Both the position numbers and the translations under genes were made by a program. This document shows positions 8,161 through 16,732 of a stretch of 64,000 nucleotides of DNA, in pieces. The stretch is from CAWINX01 sp963702055. Its GTDB lineage: Bacteria; Actinomycetota; Thermoleophilia; Solirubrobacterales; 70-9. The DNA lies in NCBI GenBank assembly GCA_963702055.1, contig OY969702.1, positions 620,001 through 684,000 of the forward strand. Reading direction: 5' to 3'. Every line of letters starts with the position of its first letter. Positions within the stretch are counted from its first letter, which is position 1. The notes beneath the pieces are model-generated. The model saw only the letters and a program-made list of their open reading frames with translations. It was not told the origin of the DNA and made no database searches.

Positions 8161-9535
8161 CGGCGCGCTGTTCGGCGCCAAGGTCGCCGCGGCGCGGGCG
8201 ATCGGCGTCGCCAGCAGGGCCAGCGGCCGCGGCGGTGGGACGACTCTGCCGGGGCGGGCGTTGCTGCGCCTCGCCCCCGACGCGATCGCCCGGCTCGGCG
8301 CCCGGCTCGGCCGCGGCGTGACGATCGTCAGCGCCACCAACGGCAAGACGACCACCACCGGGATGATCGCCACGGTGCTCGCCGCCGAGGGACGCCGTCC
8401 GGTCCACAACCGAGCCGGGTCGAACATGACCTGGGGCGTCGCGACGGCGCTGCTGGAGCAGAAGGGCCACGAGGGACTGTTCGAGGTCGACGAGGCCTGG
8501 CTGCCTCAGGTCAGCGCCCAGCTCGACCCCGCGCTGATCGTGCTCGGCAACCTCTTCCGCGACCAGCTCGACCGCTACGGTGAGATCGAGACGCTCGCCG
8601 AGGAGTGGGCGAAGACGGTCGAGGCGCGGACCGGCCGCACCCGCTTCGTCCTCAACGCCGACGACCCGCTGATCGCCGACCTCGGCCGCGATCGCGAGGG
8701 TCTGGCCCGAGAGGGCGTCGTCTACTTCGGCGTCGAAGACCCCTCGCAGGCGCTGCCCGAGCTCCAGCACGCTTTCGACGCCAAGCACTGCCGGCGCTGC
8801 GGCCATCCCTACGAGTACGAGCGGGCCTTCGTCGGCCACCTCGGCCATTACTCCTGTCCGAGCTGCGGCGCGACCCGCCCTCGCCCCGACGTGGCGGCGA
8901 CGCGGATCGAGCTGCACGGGATGGAGGGCTCTACGGTCGACGTCCGCCTTCCCGACGGGGAGATCCGGCTGGCCCTCCCCCTCCCCGGCCTCTACAACGT
9001 CTACAACGCGCTCGCCGCCTTCGCCGCGGGGATCGAACTCGGGGTCGAGCCGCGCCGGATCGCCGCCGCGCTCGGCGAGATGCGAGCCGCCTTCGGCCGG
9101 GTCGAGACGATCGAGATCGCCGGTGTGCGGGCCTCGATCCTGCTGATCAAGAACCCGGCGGGCGCGAACGAGGTGCTGCGCACTCTTGCCCTTGAGGCGA
9201 GCGGCGACGGCCTCGACCTCTGGATCGCGCTCAACGACGGCATCGCCGACGGGCGCGACGTCTCCTGGATCTGGGACGCCGACTTCGAGCTGCTCGCCCC
9301 TGCCGTCCGGCGCGTCACCTGCGCCGGGACGAGAGCCCCCGAGATGGCGTTGCGGTTGAAGTACGCGGGGTGGCCCGAGGAGCGCCTCGCGGTCGAGCCC
9401 GAGATCGAGGCGTCGATCGACCGGGCGGTCGCCGAAGCCCCCAGCCGACTCTTCGCCCTGCCCACCTACACGGCCCTGATCGAGCTGCGCAAGCTGCTTT
9501 CCTCCCGCGGCCTGGCGAAGGAGTTCTGGGAATGA
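8153..9535 (+). CDS. murT: lipid II isoglutaminyl synthase, MurT subunit
   Basis: Mur-ligase-like ATPase of 460 residues that, with GatD, amidates the D-Glu of lipid II to D-isoglutamine. The P-loop is SATNGKTTTTGMIA (about residues 58-71), the central domain has DQLDRYGEIETLAEEW, and an inserted four-Cys zinc ribbon (CRRCGHPYEY...CPSCG, about 213-240) is characteristic of MurT. The C-terminal DUF1727-type region includes NPAGANEVLRTL and FALPTYTALIELR. GTG start overlapping the lipid kinase. Its partner gatD is unusually separated by a methyltransferase gene. Confidence 0.9.
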   Translation: MSSGALFGAKVAAARAIGVASRASGRGGGTTLPGRALLRLAPDAIARLGARLGRGVTIVSATNGKTTTTGMIATVLAAEGRRPVHNRAGSNMTWGVATALLEQKGHEGLFEVDEAWLPQVSAQLDPALIVLGNLFRDQLDRYGEIETLAEEWAKTVEARTGRTRFVLNADDPLIADLGRDREGLAREGVVYFGVEDPSQALPELQHAFDAKHCRRCGHPYEYERAFVGHLGHYSCPSCGATRPRPDVAATRIELHGMEGSTVDVRLPDGEIRLALPLPGLYNVYNALAAFAAGIELGVEPRRIAAALGEMRAAFGRVETIEIAGVRASILLIKNPAGANEVLRTLALEASGDGLDLWIALNDGIADGRDVSWIWDADFELLAPAVRRVTCAGTRAPEMALRLKYAGWPEERLAVEPEIEASIDRAVAEAPSRLFALPTYTALIELRKLLSSRGLAKEFWE

Positions 9536-10269
9536 GCGCCCGCACGAGCCCGGCGGTGATCTGGCACGACGCCGAATGCGGTGGCTACGCCGGCGACCTG
9601 GACCTCTGGCGTGAGCTGGCGAACTCCGCCGCGGGCCCGATCCTCGACCTCGGCTGCGGCACCGGTCGAGTCGCTCTCGATCTCGCTGCGAAAGGCCACC
9701 GGGTCCATGGGTTCGACCTCGATCCTGAACTGGTCGCCGCCTTCGGGGCCCGCGCCGATTCCGCCGGCCTTTCCGTGGCGGCCGCCCTCGGCGACGCTCG
9801 CAACTTCGATCTCGACGCCAGGTTCGCCTTGATCCTGGCCCCGATGCAGCTGCTGCAGATATTCGCCGGCCCCACCGAGCGGATCGCCTGCCTGCGCTGC
9901 GCGAGGCGGCACCTGCGACCGGGTGGCACCGTGGCGGTCGCGATCGTCGACGGCATGCCCGCCGAGTTGACCGAAGAGGCTCCCCCTCCCCTTCCGGACA
10001 CCCGCGAGGTCGAAGGCTGGGTCTACTCCAGCCTGCCGCTCGACGCGGGACTCGACGACGGCACGATCGTCGTCCGCCGCCTGCGACAGACGGTCTCGCC
10101 GGCCGGCGAGCTGTCCGACGAGCTCGACGAGATCCCGCTGCGGCTGCTCGCCGCGGAGACCGTCGAGGCCGAGTCCCGCGAGGCCGGCCTCGAGCCCACA
10201 AGCCGCCGCGAGATCCCCCCGACCGATTCTCACGTCGGCTCGGTCGTCGTCCTCATGGAGGCCCGCTGA
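9532..10269 (+). CDS. class I SAM-dependent methyltransferase between murT and gatD
   Basis: A 245-residue methyltransferase. Motif I is ILDLGCGTGRVALDLA (about residues 37-52), the acidic residue is in VHGFDLDPELV, and motif IV-like DLDARFALILAPMQLLQIF follows. The C-terminal half (GWVYSSLPL, RRLRQTVSPAGEL) is a beta-rich substrate domain of the methyltransferase 25 type. It overlaps murT by 4 bp (ATGA) and gatD by 1 bp (TGATG), so all three proteins should be made together. No role in isoglutaminyl synthesis is known for such a protein; the position hints at modification of a wall precursor or a neighbouring cofactor. Confidence 0.8.
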   Translation: MSARTSPAVIWHDAECGGYAGDLDLWRELANSAAGPILDLGCGTGRVALDLAAKGHRVHGFDLDPELVAAFGARADSAGLSVAAALGDARNFDLDARFALILAPMQLLQIFAGPTERIACLRCARRHLRPGGTVAVAIVDGMPAELTEEAPPPLPDTREVEGWVYSSLPLDAGLDDGTIVVRRLRQTVSPAGELSDELDEIPLRLLAAETVEAESREAGLEPTSRREIPPTDSHVGSVVVLMEAR

Positions 10270-11006
10270 TGGAACTGCGCCTCCTCGCCCTCTATCCCGA
10301 GCAGATGAACATCTACGCCGACCGGGGCAACATCGTCTTCCTGCGCAAACGCTGCGAATGGCGCGGAATCGAGTTCGCCTACGCGGCGGCCGGAGAGGGC
10401 GAACGGGTCGACCCCGGCGCCCACGACCTCATCTACATCGGCGGCGGCCAGGATCGCGACCAGCGGGCGGTCGCCGCCGACATGGTCGAGACGAAGCGGG
10501 AAGCCCTGGGCGCCGCGGTCGAGGACGGCGCGGTGCTGCTCGCCGTCTGCGGCGGCTACCAGCTGCTCGGGCACAGCTACCAGCTCGGCGAGGAGAAACT
10601 GCCGGGCCTCGGCCTCGCCGATCTGGAGACGATCCGCGAGCCGGGCCCCCGCCTGATCGGCAACGTCGCGATCGAGGCCGACCTCGGCGAAGGCCCGCGA
10701 CTGATCGCCGGGTTCGAGAACCACGGCGGTCGCACCTACCTCGGCGCCGGCGCCGCGCCGCTCGGTCGGGTCGTCAAGGGATTCGGCAACAACGGCGTGG
10801 ACGGCCTCGAGGGCGTCCGCCGTGCCAACTTGATCGGCACCTACCTACACGGGCCGCTACTGCCCAAGAACGCCTGGCTGGCCGATCACCTGATCGGCCT
10901 CGCGCTGGAGCGCCGCTACGGCGAGCGACCGACGCTGGAGCCGCTGGACGATGCCCTCGAGCTCGCCGCCCACGAGTCCGCTCGCGCCGTGGCCTTGGGC
11001 CAGTAG
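10269..11006 (+). CDS. gatD: lipid II isoglutaminyl synthase, glutamine amidotransferase subunit GatD
   Basis: Class I glutamine amidotransferase of the CobB/CobQ type, 245 residues, supplying ammonia to MurT. The nucleophile lies in LLAVCGGYQLLGHSYQ (Cys about residue 94), and the catalytic His is in GTYLHGPLLPKN (about residue 192). The N-terminal MELRLLALYPEQMNIYADRGN is typical of GatD. The ATG overlaps the stop of the preceding methyltransferase. Together with murT it marks amidated peptidoglycan, as in other Gram-positives. Confidence 0.9.
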   Translation: MELRLLALYPEQMNIYADRGNIVFLRKRCEWRGIEFAYAAAGEGERVDPGAHDLIYIGGGQDRDQRAVAADMVETKREALGAAVEDGAVLLAVCGGYQLLGHSYQLGEEKLPGLGLADLETIREPGPRLIGNVAIEADLGEGPRLIAGFENHGGRTYLGAGAAPLGRVVKGFGNNGVDGLEGVRRANLIGTYLHGPLLPKNAWLADHLIGLALERRYGERPTLEPLDDALELAAHESARAVALGQ

Positions 11007-11009
11007 GAC

Positions 11010-11441
11010 TCAGCGCCCGCTGGAGCCGAAGCCGCCGTCGCCGCGGGCGGATTCGACAAGCGCATCGACCCCGACCGGTTCGACGAGCGCGATCGGCGTG
11101 ATGACCAGCTGGGCGATCCGATCGCCGGGATCGATGCGAAAGGTCTCCGCCGGGTCGGTGTTGAGCAGCAGGACGCGCACCTCGCCCCGGTAGCCGGCGT
11201 CGATCAGCCCGGGGCTGTTGACCAGCGCGATCCCGTGCTTGCGCGCCAACCCTGACCTCGGCAGGACGAGCCCGGCGTGACCCTCGGGGATCTCCACGGC
11301 GATCCCGGTGCCGACACTCCAGCGCTCCCCGGGGCCGAGATGAGCGGCCTCGCAGGCGTAGAGGTCGAGGCCGGCATCCCCGTCGTGCGCCCGGGTCGGC
11401 AGCCGCGCCCCGTCCTCGATCAGTGACACCTTCAGCTCCAC
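11010..11441 (-). CDS. dut: dUTP diphosphatase
   Basis: Trimeric dUTPase of 143 residues, hydrolysing dUTP to dUMP and pyrophosphate to keep uracil out of DNA and feed dTMP synthesis. The five motifs are present in order: HDGDAGLDLYA (1), PRSGLARKHG (2), GLIDAGYRGEV (3), RIDPGDRIAQLVI (4) and the C-terminal P-loop-like RGDGGFGSSGR (5), which closes over the neighbouring active site. It is convergent with gatD with a 3 bp gap and lies just downstream of hflX. Confidence 0.95.
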   Translation of the reverse strand: MELKVSLIEDGARLPTRAHDGDAGLDLYACEAAHLGPGERWSVGTGIAVEIPEGHAGLVLPRSGLARKHGIALVNSPGLIDAGYRGEVRVLLLNTDPAETFRIDPGDRIAQLVITPIALVEPVGVDALVESARGDGGFGSSGR

Positions 11442-11450
11442 TGCGCCAGC

Positions 11451-12773
11451 CTAGACGACGGCGAGATCGCTGAACCGGTGCAGCTCGGTGACCGGGACCC
11501 GCGCATGAACCAGGACGCCATCCTCGCGCTCGGTCCGCTCCAGCGCCCCCGCGACCTCGTGCAGCTCGTGCAGCCGCGCGCCCTCGGCGTAGGGGACGAG
11601 CAGCTCGACCTCGGCGAGCGTGTCCTCGAAGGCGACCTCGATCCCCTCCCGCAGCTCGTCGAGGCCATCGCCGTCGAGCGCCGAGACCATCACCGCGCCG
11701 GGATGGCGCAGGGACGCCTCGCGGCGGGCGTCCTCGTCGAGCAGGTCGGCCTTGTTGAGGACGAGCAGCCGCGGCTTCTCCCCGGCGCCGATCTCCTCGA
11801 GGACCTCGTCGACCGCGCGCATCTCGGCCAGGCGCCTCTCCTCCGGCGCCGACGCGTCGACCACGTGCAGGACCAGGTCGGCGAGGACCGTCTCCTCGAG
11901 CGTCGCCTTGAATGCCTCGACCAGCTGGTGGGGCAGCTTCTCGATGAAGCCGACCGTGTCGGTCAGCAGGTAGGCGCGGCCGGAGAGCTCGAGGCTGCGG
12001 GTGGTCGGGTCGAGGGTGTGGAAGAGCCTGTCCCCCACCCCGACCTCGGCGCCGGTGAGCGCGTTCAGCAGGGTCGACTTGCCGGCGTTGGTGTAGCCGG
12101 CGAGCGCGACGCGGGGGATCGCCGAGCGCTCGCGGCGCGCTCGCATCACTCCGCGGTTTTGTTCGAGCCGCGCCAGCCGGCGCCGCAGCGCCGCGATCCG
12201 GTCGCGGGCGAGGCGGCGATCGGTCTCGATCTGGGACTCGCCGGGGCCGCGGGTGCCGATCCCGCCCCCGAGCCGTTCGAGGTGGGTCCACAACCCGCGC
12301 ATGCGCGCCAGGTTGTACTCGAGCTGGGCGAGCTCGACCTGGAGCTTGCCCTCAGCCGAATGGGCGTGGTCGGCGAAGATGTCGAGGATCACCGCCGTGC
12401 GGTCGATCACCGGGACGCCCAGGGCGGCCTCCAGGTTGCGCTCCTGTCGCGGCGCCAGCTCGTCGTCGCAGGCCACCAGGTTGGCGTCGCAGGCGGCTAT
12501 CTGCTCCTTCACCTCCTCGAGCTTGCCGCGACCGAGGTAGCGGTCGGGGTCGGGCGCCGGGCGCTGCTGGACCGCTTCGCCGGCGGTCGCCACGCCGGCG
12601 GTCCTCAGCAGCTCCTTCAGCTCGGCAAGCGGATCACCGTCGGCCTCCGCACCTCCCTCGGCGATGCCAATCGCCAGGGCTCGCTGCCTGGCTCGCGAGT
12701 TCGATACTCCGGCGCCATCCCCGCTGTAGCGGGTCTGCGTGTTGCGGCCGTTTCGCGAACGTTGCACTCCCAA
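11451..12773 (-). CDS. hflX: ribosome-associated GTPase HflX
   Basis: HflX-family GTPase of about 440 residues that binds the large ribosomal subunit and splits or rescues stalled ribosomes. The N-terminal HflX domain contains YLGRGKLEEVKEQIAACDAN and the Gly-rich GGGIGTRGPGESQIETDRR. G1 is AGYTNAGKSTLLNAL (about residues 228-242), G3 is DTVGFIEKLPH and G4 is NKAD. The start is TTG 12773 or GTG 12767; the first 30 residues are poorly conserved-looking and Arg-rich. Confidence 0.92.
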   Translation of the reverse strand: MGVQRSRNGRNTQTRYSGDGAGVSNSRARQRALAIGIAEGGAEADGDPLAELKELLRTAGVATAGEAVQQRPAPDPDRYLGRGKLEEVKEQIAACDANLVACDDELAPRQERNLEAALGVPVIDRTAVILDIFADHAHSAEGKLQVELAQLEYNLARMRGLWTHLERLGGGIGTRGPGESQIETDRRLARDRIAALRRRLARLEQNRGVMRARRERSAIPRVALAGYTNAGKSTLLNALTGAEVGVGDRLFHTLDPTTRSLELSGRAYLLTDTVGFIEKLPHQLVEAFKATLEETVLADLVLHVVDASAPEERRLAEMRAVDEVLEEIGAGEKPRLLVLNKADLLDEDARREASLRHPGAVMVSALDGDGLDELREGIEVAFEDTLAEVELLVPYAEGARLHELHEVAGALERTEREDGVLVHARVPVTELHRFSDLAVV

Positions 12774-12829
12774 CGATTGTAGGCGGGCGCCGGGTCGCGC
12801 CCTTCGACCGCTCTATAGGCTTTGCCGCC

Positions 12830-13828
12830 ATGAAGGTCTTCGTTACCGGGGGGACGGGCTTCATCGGCGGCACGGTCGTCCGGCAGTTGCGCGACCGCGG
12901 CGACGAGGTCGTCTGCCTGGTCCGCAGCCCCGAGAAGGGCAAGCCGCTGGCCGACCTCGGCGCCTCGCTGGTCGCCGGAGACCTCGGTAACACCGAGGCG
13001 CTGCGCCAGGGCATGGGGGGCTGCGACGGCGTCATCCACGCGGCGGCGATGTATGAGGTCGGCATCCCCAAGTCCCAGCACGCGGCGATGTATGAGGCGA
13101 ACGTGCGCGGGACCGAGAACGTGATGCGCGCAGCGCTGGAGGCGAAGGTCCCCAAGGTCGTCTACGTCTCGACCTGCGGCATCTTCGGCAACACTCACGG
13201 CAAGGTGGTCGACGAGACCTACGAGCACCCCGGGGACAGCTACACCTCCTACTACGAGGAGACCAAGCTGGAGGCGCACAGGGTCGTCAAGCGGATGATG
13301 GCCGAGGAGGGCCTGCCCGGGGTGATCGTCCAGCCCGGCGGCGTCTACGGCCCGGGAGACACCTCCCAGGTCGCCGACCTGCTCGAGCAGTTCTTCGCCG
13401 GGAAACTGCCGCTCATCCCCTTCCCCGAGCTGGGCGTCTGCATGACCCACGTCGAGGACATCGCCGCCGGCATCCTGCTGGCACTGGACAAGGCTGCGAC
13501 CGGCGAAACCTACGTGATCAGCGGCCCCGTCACGACGATGCGCGAGGCGATCGAGACCGTCGCGAATGCCTCCGGGCGCAAGGCGCCCAAACACGCGATG
13601 CCGACGGTCGTGCTGAAGGCGATGACCCCGATCGGGCCGCTGGTCGGCAAGCTGATGGGGCAGCCGCCCAACCTGCGCGAGCTGATCTCATCGGCCGACG
13701 GCGTCACCTTCTGGGCAACCCACGAGAAGGCGACCCGCGAGCTGGGCTACTCCCCGCGGGGGTTGAAGGAGGGTCTGCGGCAGACGCTGGAAGCCGACGA
13801 CCGCTTCCCCTCCCCGACCGCCGCCTGA
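12830..13828 (+). CDS. NAD-dependent epimerase/dehydratase (extended SDR)
   Basis: Extended SDR of 332 residues, similar in layout to dihydroflavonol reductase / hopanoid-associated sugar epimerases. The nucleotide motif TGGTGFIGG is at residue 7, and the active site has YVSTCGIFG and YYEETKLEAHRVV (Tyr-x3-Lys, about residue 142). QPGGVYGPGDTSQVADLLEQ follows the catalytic core. The C-terminal region (VLKAMTPIGPLVGKLMG) is hydrophobic, which suggests membrane proximity. Substrate not inferable. It is divergent from hflX and followed 10 bp later by a metallo-hydrolase. Confidence 0.8.
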   Translation: MKVFVTGGTGFIGGTVVRQLRDRGDEVVCLVRSPEKGKPLADLGASLVAGDLGNTEALRQGMGGCDGVIHAAAMYEVGIPKSQHAAMYEANVRGTENVMRAALEAKVPKVVYVSTCGIFGNTHGKVVDETYEHPGDSYTSYYEETKLEAHRVVKRMMAEEGLPGVIVQPGGVYGPGDTSQVADLLEQFFAGKLPLIPFPELGVCMTHVEDIAAGILLALDKAATGETYVISGPVTTMREAIETVANASGRKAPKHAMPTVVLKAMTPIGPLVGKLMGQPPNLRELISSADGVTFWATHEKATRELGYSPRGLKEGLRQTLEADDRFPSPTAA

Positions 13829-13838
13829 ACGAATCGCC

Positions 13839-14669
13839 GTGCGCGTAATCGACGTCGAGCACCTCGGGCGCAAGCACGTGATCGGCTGCTGGGAGGTCGA
13901 CGGGGCGCTGATCGACCCCGGCCCGGAGTCCTCGATGCCGACGCTGCTGGCGGCGCTCGGCGACGAGCAGCCGCGGGCGATCGTCCTCACCCACATCCAC
14001 CTCGACCACGCGGCAGCGACCGGCGCGCTTGTGCGCCGCTGGCCCGACCTCGAGGTCTATGTCCACGAGCGTGGGGCGCCCCACCTGATCGACCCCTCGC
14101 GGCTGCTCGCCAGCGCCGAGCGCCTCTACGGCGACGCGATGGGAACGCTCTGGGGCGAGATCGTCCCGGTGCCGGAGGCAAACGTGACGGCCCTCGCCGG
14201 TGGCGAGACGGTGCTGGGAATGCGCGTGGCCTACACGCCGGGCCACGCCTCCCACCACGTCTGCTATTTCCACGAAGAGTCAGGGACGGCCTTCACCGGA
14301 GACGTCGCCGCGGTTCGGATTCTCCCCTCCAACCTCATCCTGCCGCCCACGCCTCCCCCCGACATTGACATCGAGGCCTGGGAGGACTCGATCGGAATTG
14401 TCGAAACATGGCAACCCGAGCGCCTCGCTCTCACCCACTTCGGCGCCGTCGATGACCCCCTCCCCCACCTGGCCCAGGTGCGAGAGCGACTACGGGAAGA
14501 AGCTGCCCTGGCCCGCGACTTACCCGAGTCCGACTATGAGCAACGCCACCGCGAGCGAGTGACAGCGAATGCCAACGCCGAGGTGGCGGAACAGTTGCTG
14601 CAAGCCCTCCCGCCCCAGTACCAGTGGCGAGGGCTTAATCGCTACTGGAACAAGCGCGAGGCGGCATAA
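13839..14669 (+). CDS. metallo-beta-lactamase-fold hydrolase
   Basis: A 276-residue MBL-fold protein. The zinc motif THIHLDHAAATG (HxHxDH, about residues 51-56) is intact, a second metal ligand region is YTPGHASHHVCYF, and the bridging Asp lies in AFTGDVAAVR. A C-terminal helical extension (ERLREEAALARDLPESDYEQ onward) follows the core. Such proteins hydrolyse thioesters, lactones or phosphoesters. It probably forms an operon with the upstream epimerase; GTG start. Confidence 0.8.
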   Translation: MRVIDVEHLGRKHVIGCWEVDGALIDPGPESSMPTLLAALGDEQPRAIVLTHIHLDHAAATGALVRRWPDLEVYVHERGAPHLIDPSRLLASAERLYGDAMGTLWGEIVPVPEANVTALAGGETVLGMRVAYTPGHASHHVCYFHEESGTAFTGDVAAVRILPSNLILPPTPPPDIDIEAWEDSIGIVETWQPERLALTHFGAVDDPLPHLAQVRERLREEAALARDLPESDYEQRHRERVTANANAEVAEQLLQALPPQYQWRGLNRYWNKREAA

Positions 14670-14679
14670 GGGCGATCCC

Positions 14680-15870
14680 TCAAGCCAGGTGCTTTTTCAT
14701 CCGCTCGACCGCTTCGGAGATGCGGTCGTCGGGGGTGGTGAGGGAGATGCGGAAGAAGCCCTCGCCGCTCGGCCCGTACATCGAGCCGGGCGAGACGATC
14801 ACCGCAGCCTCCTCGAGGACGAGCTCGGCGAACGAGGTCGAGGTGTGACCGGCGGGAACCGGCGCCCAGACGTAAATCGTCCCCTTCGGCGCCGTCACCT
14901 CGACGCCGATCTCGCGCAGCGCGCCGACCACGAGGTCGCGGCGGCGGGCGTAGGTCTCGTTCATCCGCTCCAGCGGGCCGCGCGGACCACTCAGCGCCGC
15001 GGCACCGGCGACCTGGACGGCCTCGAAGAGGCCGGAGTCGACGTTGGTCTTCAGCCGCCAGTAGGTCTTAATCGCCTCGGCGTTGCCGAGGATCGCCGCG
15101 CAGCGCCAGCCGGTCATGTTGAAGCCCTTGGAGAGCGAGAAGACCTCGACCCCGACCTCCTTGGCGCCCGGCGTCGCCAGGAAGCTCGGCGCGACGTAGC
15201 CGTCGTAGGTCGTCTCTGAGTAGGCGTTGTCGTGGACGACGAGGATCTCGTGCTCGCGGGCGAAGGAGACAGCCAGCTCGAAGAGGCCGTCGGGGACGAC
15301 CGCGCCGCTGGGGTTGTTCGGGTAGTTGAGGAACATCAGCCGCGCCTTGGCGGCTACCTCGGCCGGAACGGCGCTGAGGTCGGGTGCGAAGCCAAGCTCG
15401 GGGACCAGCGGCAGCAGCTCCGCGCTCGCCCCGGCGAGGATCGGCCCGCCGGTGTAGACCGGGTAGCCGGGGTCGGAGGCGAGCGCGACGTCGCCGGGGT
15501 CGAGGAAGGCGAAGCAGAGGTTGTAGATGCACTCCTTGGCCCCGATCGCCGGGATCACCTCGGTCTCGGGGTCGATCTCCACGCCGAAGCGCTCGCCATA
15601 GAAGTCCGCGAAGGCAGACCTGAACTCGGCCCGGCCGCGATTGCTGGGGTAGTTCTGGTTGGCCGGGTCGGCGACTGCCTCCTGCATCGCCGCGACGATG
15701 TGGGGATAGGTCGGCTCGTCGGGGTCGCCGATCCCGAGGCTGATCACGTCGATCCCCGCCTCCCGCTTCTCGGCGACCCGTCGCTCCAGCTCGGCGAACA
15801 TGTACGGGGGCATCGCCTCCAGGCGCGAAGAGGGCGCGGTCAGCACTCGCTTGGTCTCGGTCTCGGCCAT
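14680..15870 (-). CDS. dapL: LL-diaminopimelate aminotransferase
   Basis: Class I/II PLP aminotransferase of 396 residues. The PLP lysine is in SLSKGFNMTGWR (about residue 240), and the substrate-binding block YPSNRGRAEFRSAFADFY and LNYPNNPSGAV are typical of DapL-like enzymes, which convert tetrahydrodipicolinate directly to LL-diaminopimelate using glutamate. It is immediately downstream of the dapF-like gene, and dapA and dapB lie at 28.6-30.1 kb, giving the whole one-step aminotransferase variant of the lysine/DAP pathway. Related aminotransferases (aspartate, alanine) cannot be fully excluded, but the dapF neighbour favours DapL. Confidence 0.8.
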   Translation of the reverse strand: MAETETKRVLTAPSSRLEAMPPYMFAELERRVAEKREAGIDVISLGIGDPDEPTYPHIVAAMQEAVADPANQNYPSNRGRAEFRSAFADFYGERFGVEIDPETEVIPAIGAKECIYNLCFAFLDPGDVALASDPGYPVYTGGPILAGASAELLPLVPELGFAPDLSAVPAEVAAKARLMFLNYPNNPSGAVVPDGLFELAVSFAREHEILVVHDNAYSETTYDGYVAPSFLATPGAKEVGVEVFSLSKGFNMTGWRCAAILGNAEAIKTYWRLKTNVDSGLFEAVQVAGAAALSGPRGPLERMNETYARRRDLVVGALREIGVEVTAPKGTIYVWAPVPAGHTSTSFAELVLEEAAVIVSPGSMYGPSGEGFFRISLTTPDDRISEAVERMKKHLA

Positions 15871-15881
15871 GGCTGAGAACC

Positions 15882-16721
15882 CTAAAGGTCGCCGAGGGCT
15901 GCCAGCAGCTCGGCCGAGAGCTCTCCGGAGCAGATCGGCTCGGCCCAGCCGCTCAGCTTCACGTCGAGGCTCTCCGATATCTCCACTTCGAGCTCGCCGC
16001 CGTCCAACTCAACCGTGATCGGGCTCGGCGCACCGCGCAGGAAGGCAGCCACCGCGGCGCCGCTGGCGCCGGTCCCGGAGGAGAGCGTCTCCCCCACTCC
16101 GCGCTCGAAGATCCGCGCTTGCACTCGGTTGCCGTCGACCCGGAAAAAGGAGACGTTGGTCCGGTTCGGAAAAAGCTCGTTGCTCTCCACATCGGGGCCG
16201 ATCGCGCCGAGGTCGAGCTGCTTCAGCTCCTCGCCGACCTCGATCGCGCACTGGGGATTGCCGATCGAGACGTGCTGGAAGTCCCACTCGCGCCCCCCCG
16301 CGCGCAACGTCCCCCGGCCGTCGGCCGGGCCCGAGGGAAAGTCCTTGGATTCCGTGGCCGCCTGCCCCATCTCCACGGAGCAGGTCCGCTCGGAAGTGAT
16401 AGTCGGCGTGATCGGGCCGGCGGCGGTGCGGATAGCGAAGGTGTCGGCGTCGGTCCAACCGTGCTTGCGCAGGTAGAGGATCGCCTCGCGCGCTCCGTTT
16501 CCGGAGAGCTCGGCTTCGGAGCCGTCGGGGTTGAAGATCCGCAGCTCGGCGACGAAATCCGGGTCGTCGCTGCGCGAGAGCAGCAGGACGCCGTCGGCTC
16601 CGATCCCGAAGTGCGGATCGCAGATCCGCTGCGCGCGAGCCGGGGTCAACTCCCACGGGAGCGCCTCCGCCTCGACGATCAGGTAGTCGTTGCCCAACGC
16701 CTGCCACTTCTCGAATCGCAT
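15882..16721 (-). CDS. dapF: diaminopimelate epimerase family protein with both catalytic Cys replaced by Ser
   Basis: DapF-fold protein of 279 residues, expected to convert LL- to meso-diaminopimelate. Most substrate-contact motifs are kept: MRFEKWQALGNDYLI, FNPDGSEAELSGNGARE, IGNPQCAIEV and ERGVGETLSSGTGASG. In canonical DapF the acid/base pair is the Cys before GNG and the Cys before GTG/GSG. Here both are Ser, encoded TCC, so a single sequencing error cannot explain them. It sits 11 bp from dapL and 11 bp from miaA on the same strand. It may be active with Ser, act on a different substrate, or be inactive. Confidence 0.8.
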   Translation of the reverse strand: MRFEKWQALGNDYLIVEAEALPWELTPARAQRICDPHFGIGADGVLLLSRSDDPDFVAELRIFNPDGSEAELSGNGAREAILYLRKHGWTDADTFAIRTAAGPITPTITSERTCSVEMGQAATESKDFPSGPADGRGTLRAGGREWDFQHVSIGNPQCAIEVGEELKQLDLGAIGPDVESNELFPNRTNVSFFRVDGNRVQARIFERGVGETLSSGTGASGAAVAAFLRGAPSPITVELDGGELEVEISESLDVKLSGWAEPICSGELSAELLAALGDL

Positions 16722-16732
16722 CGCGTCGAACC

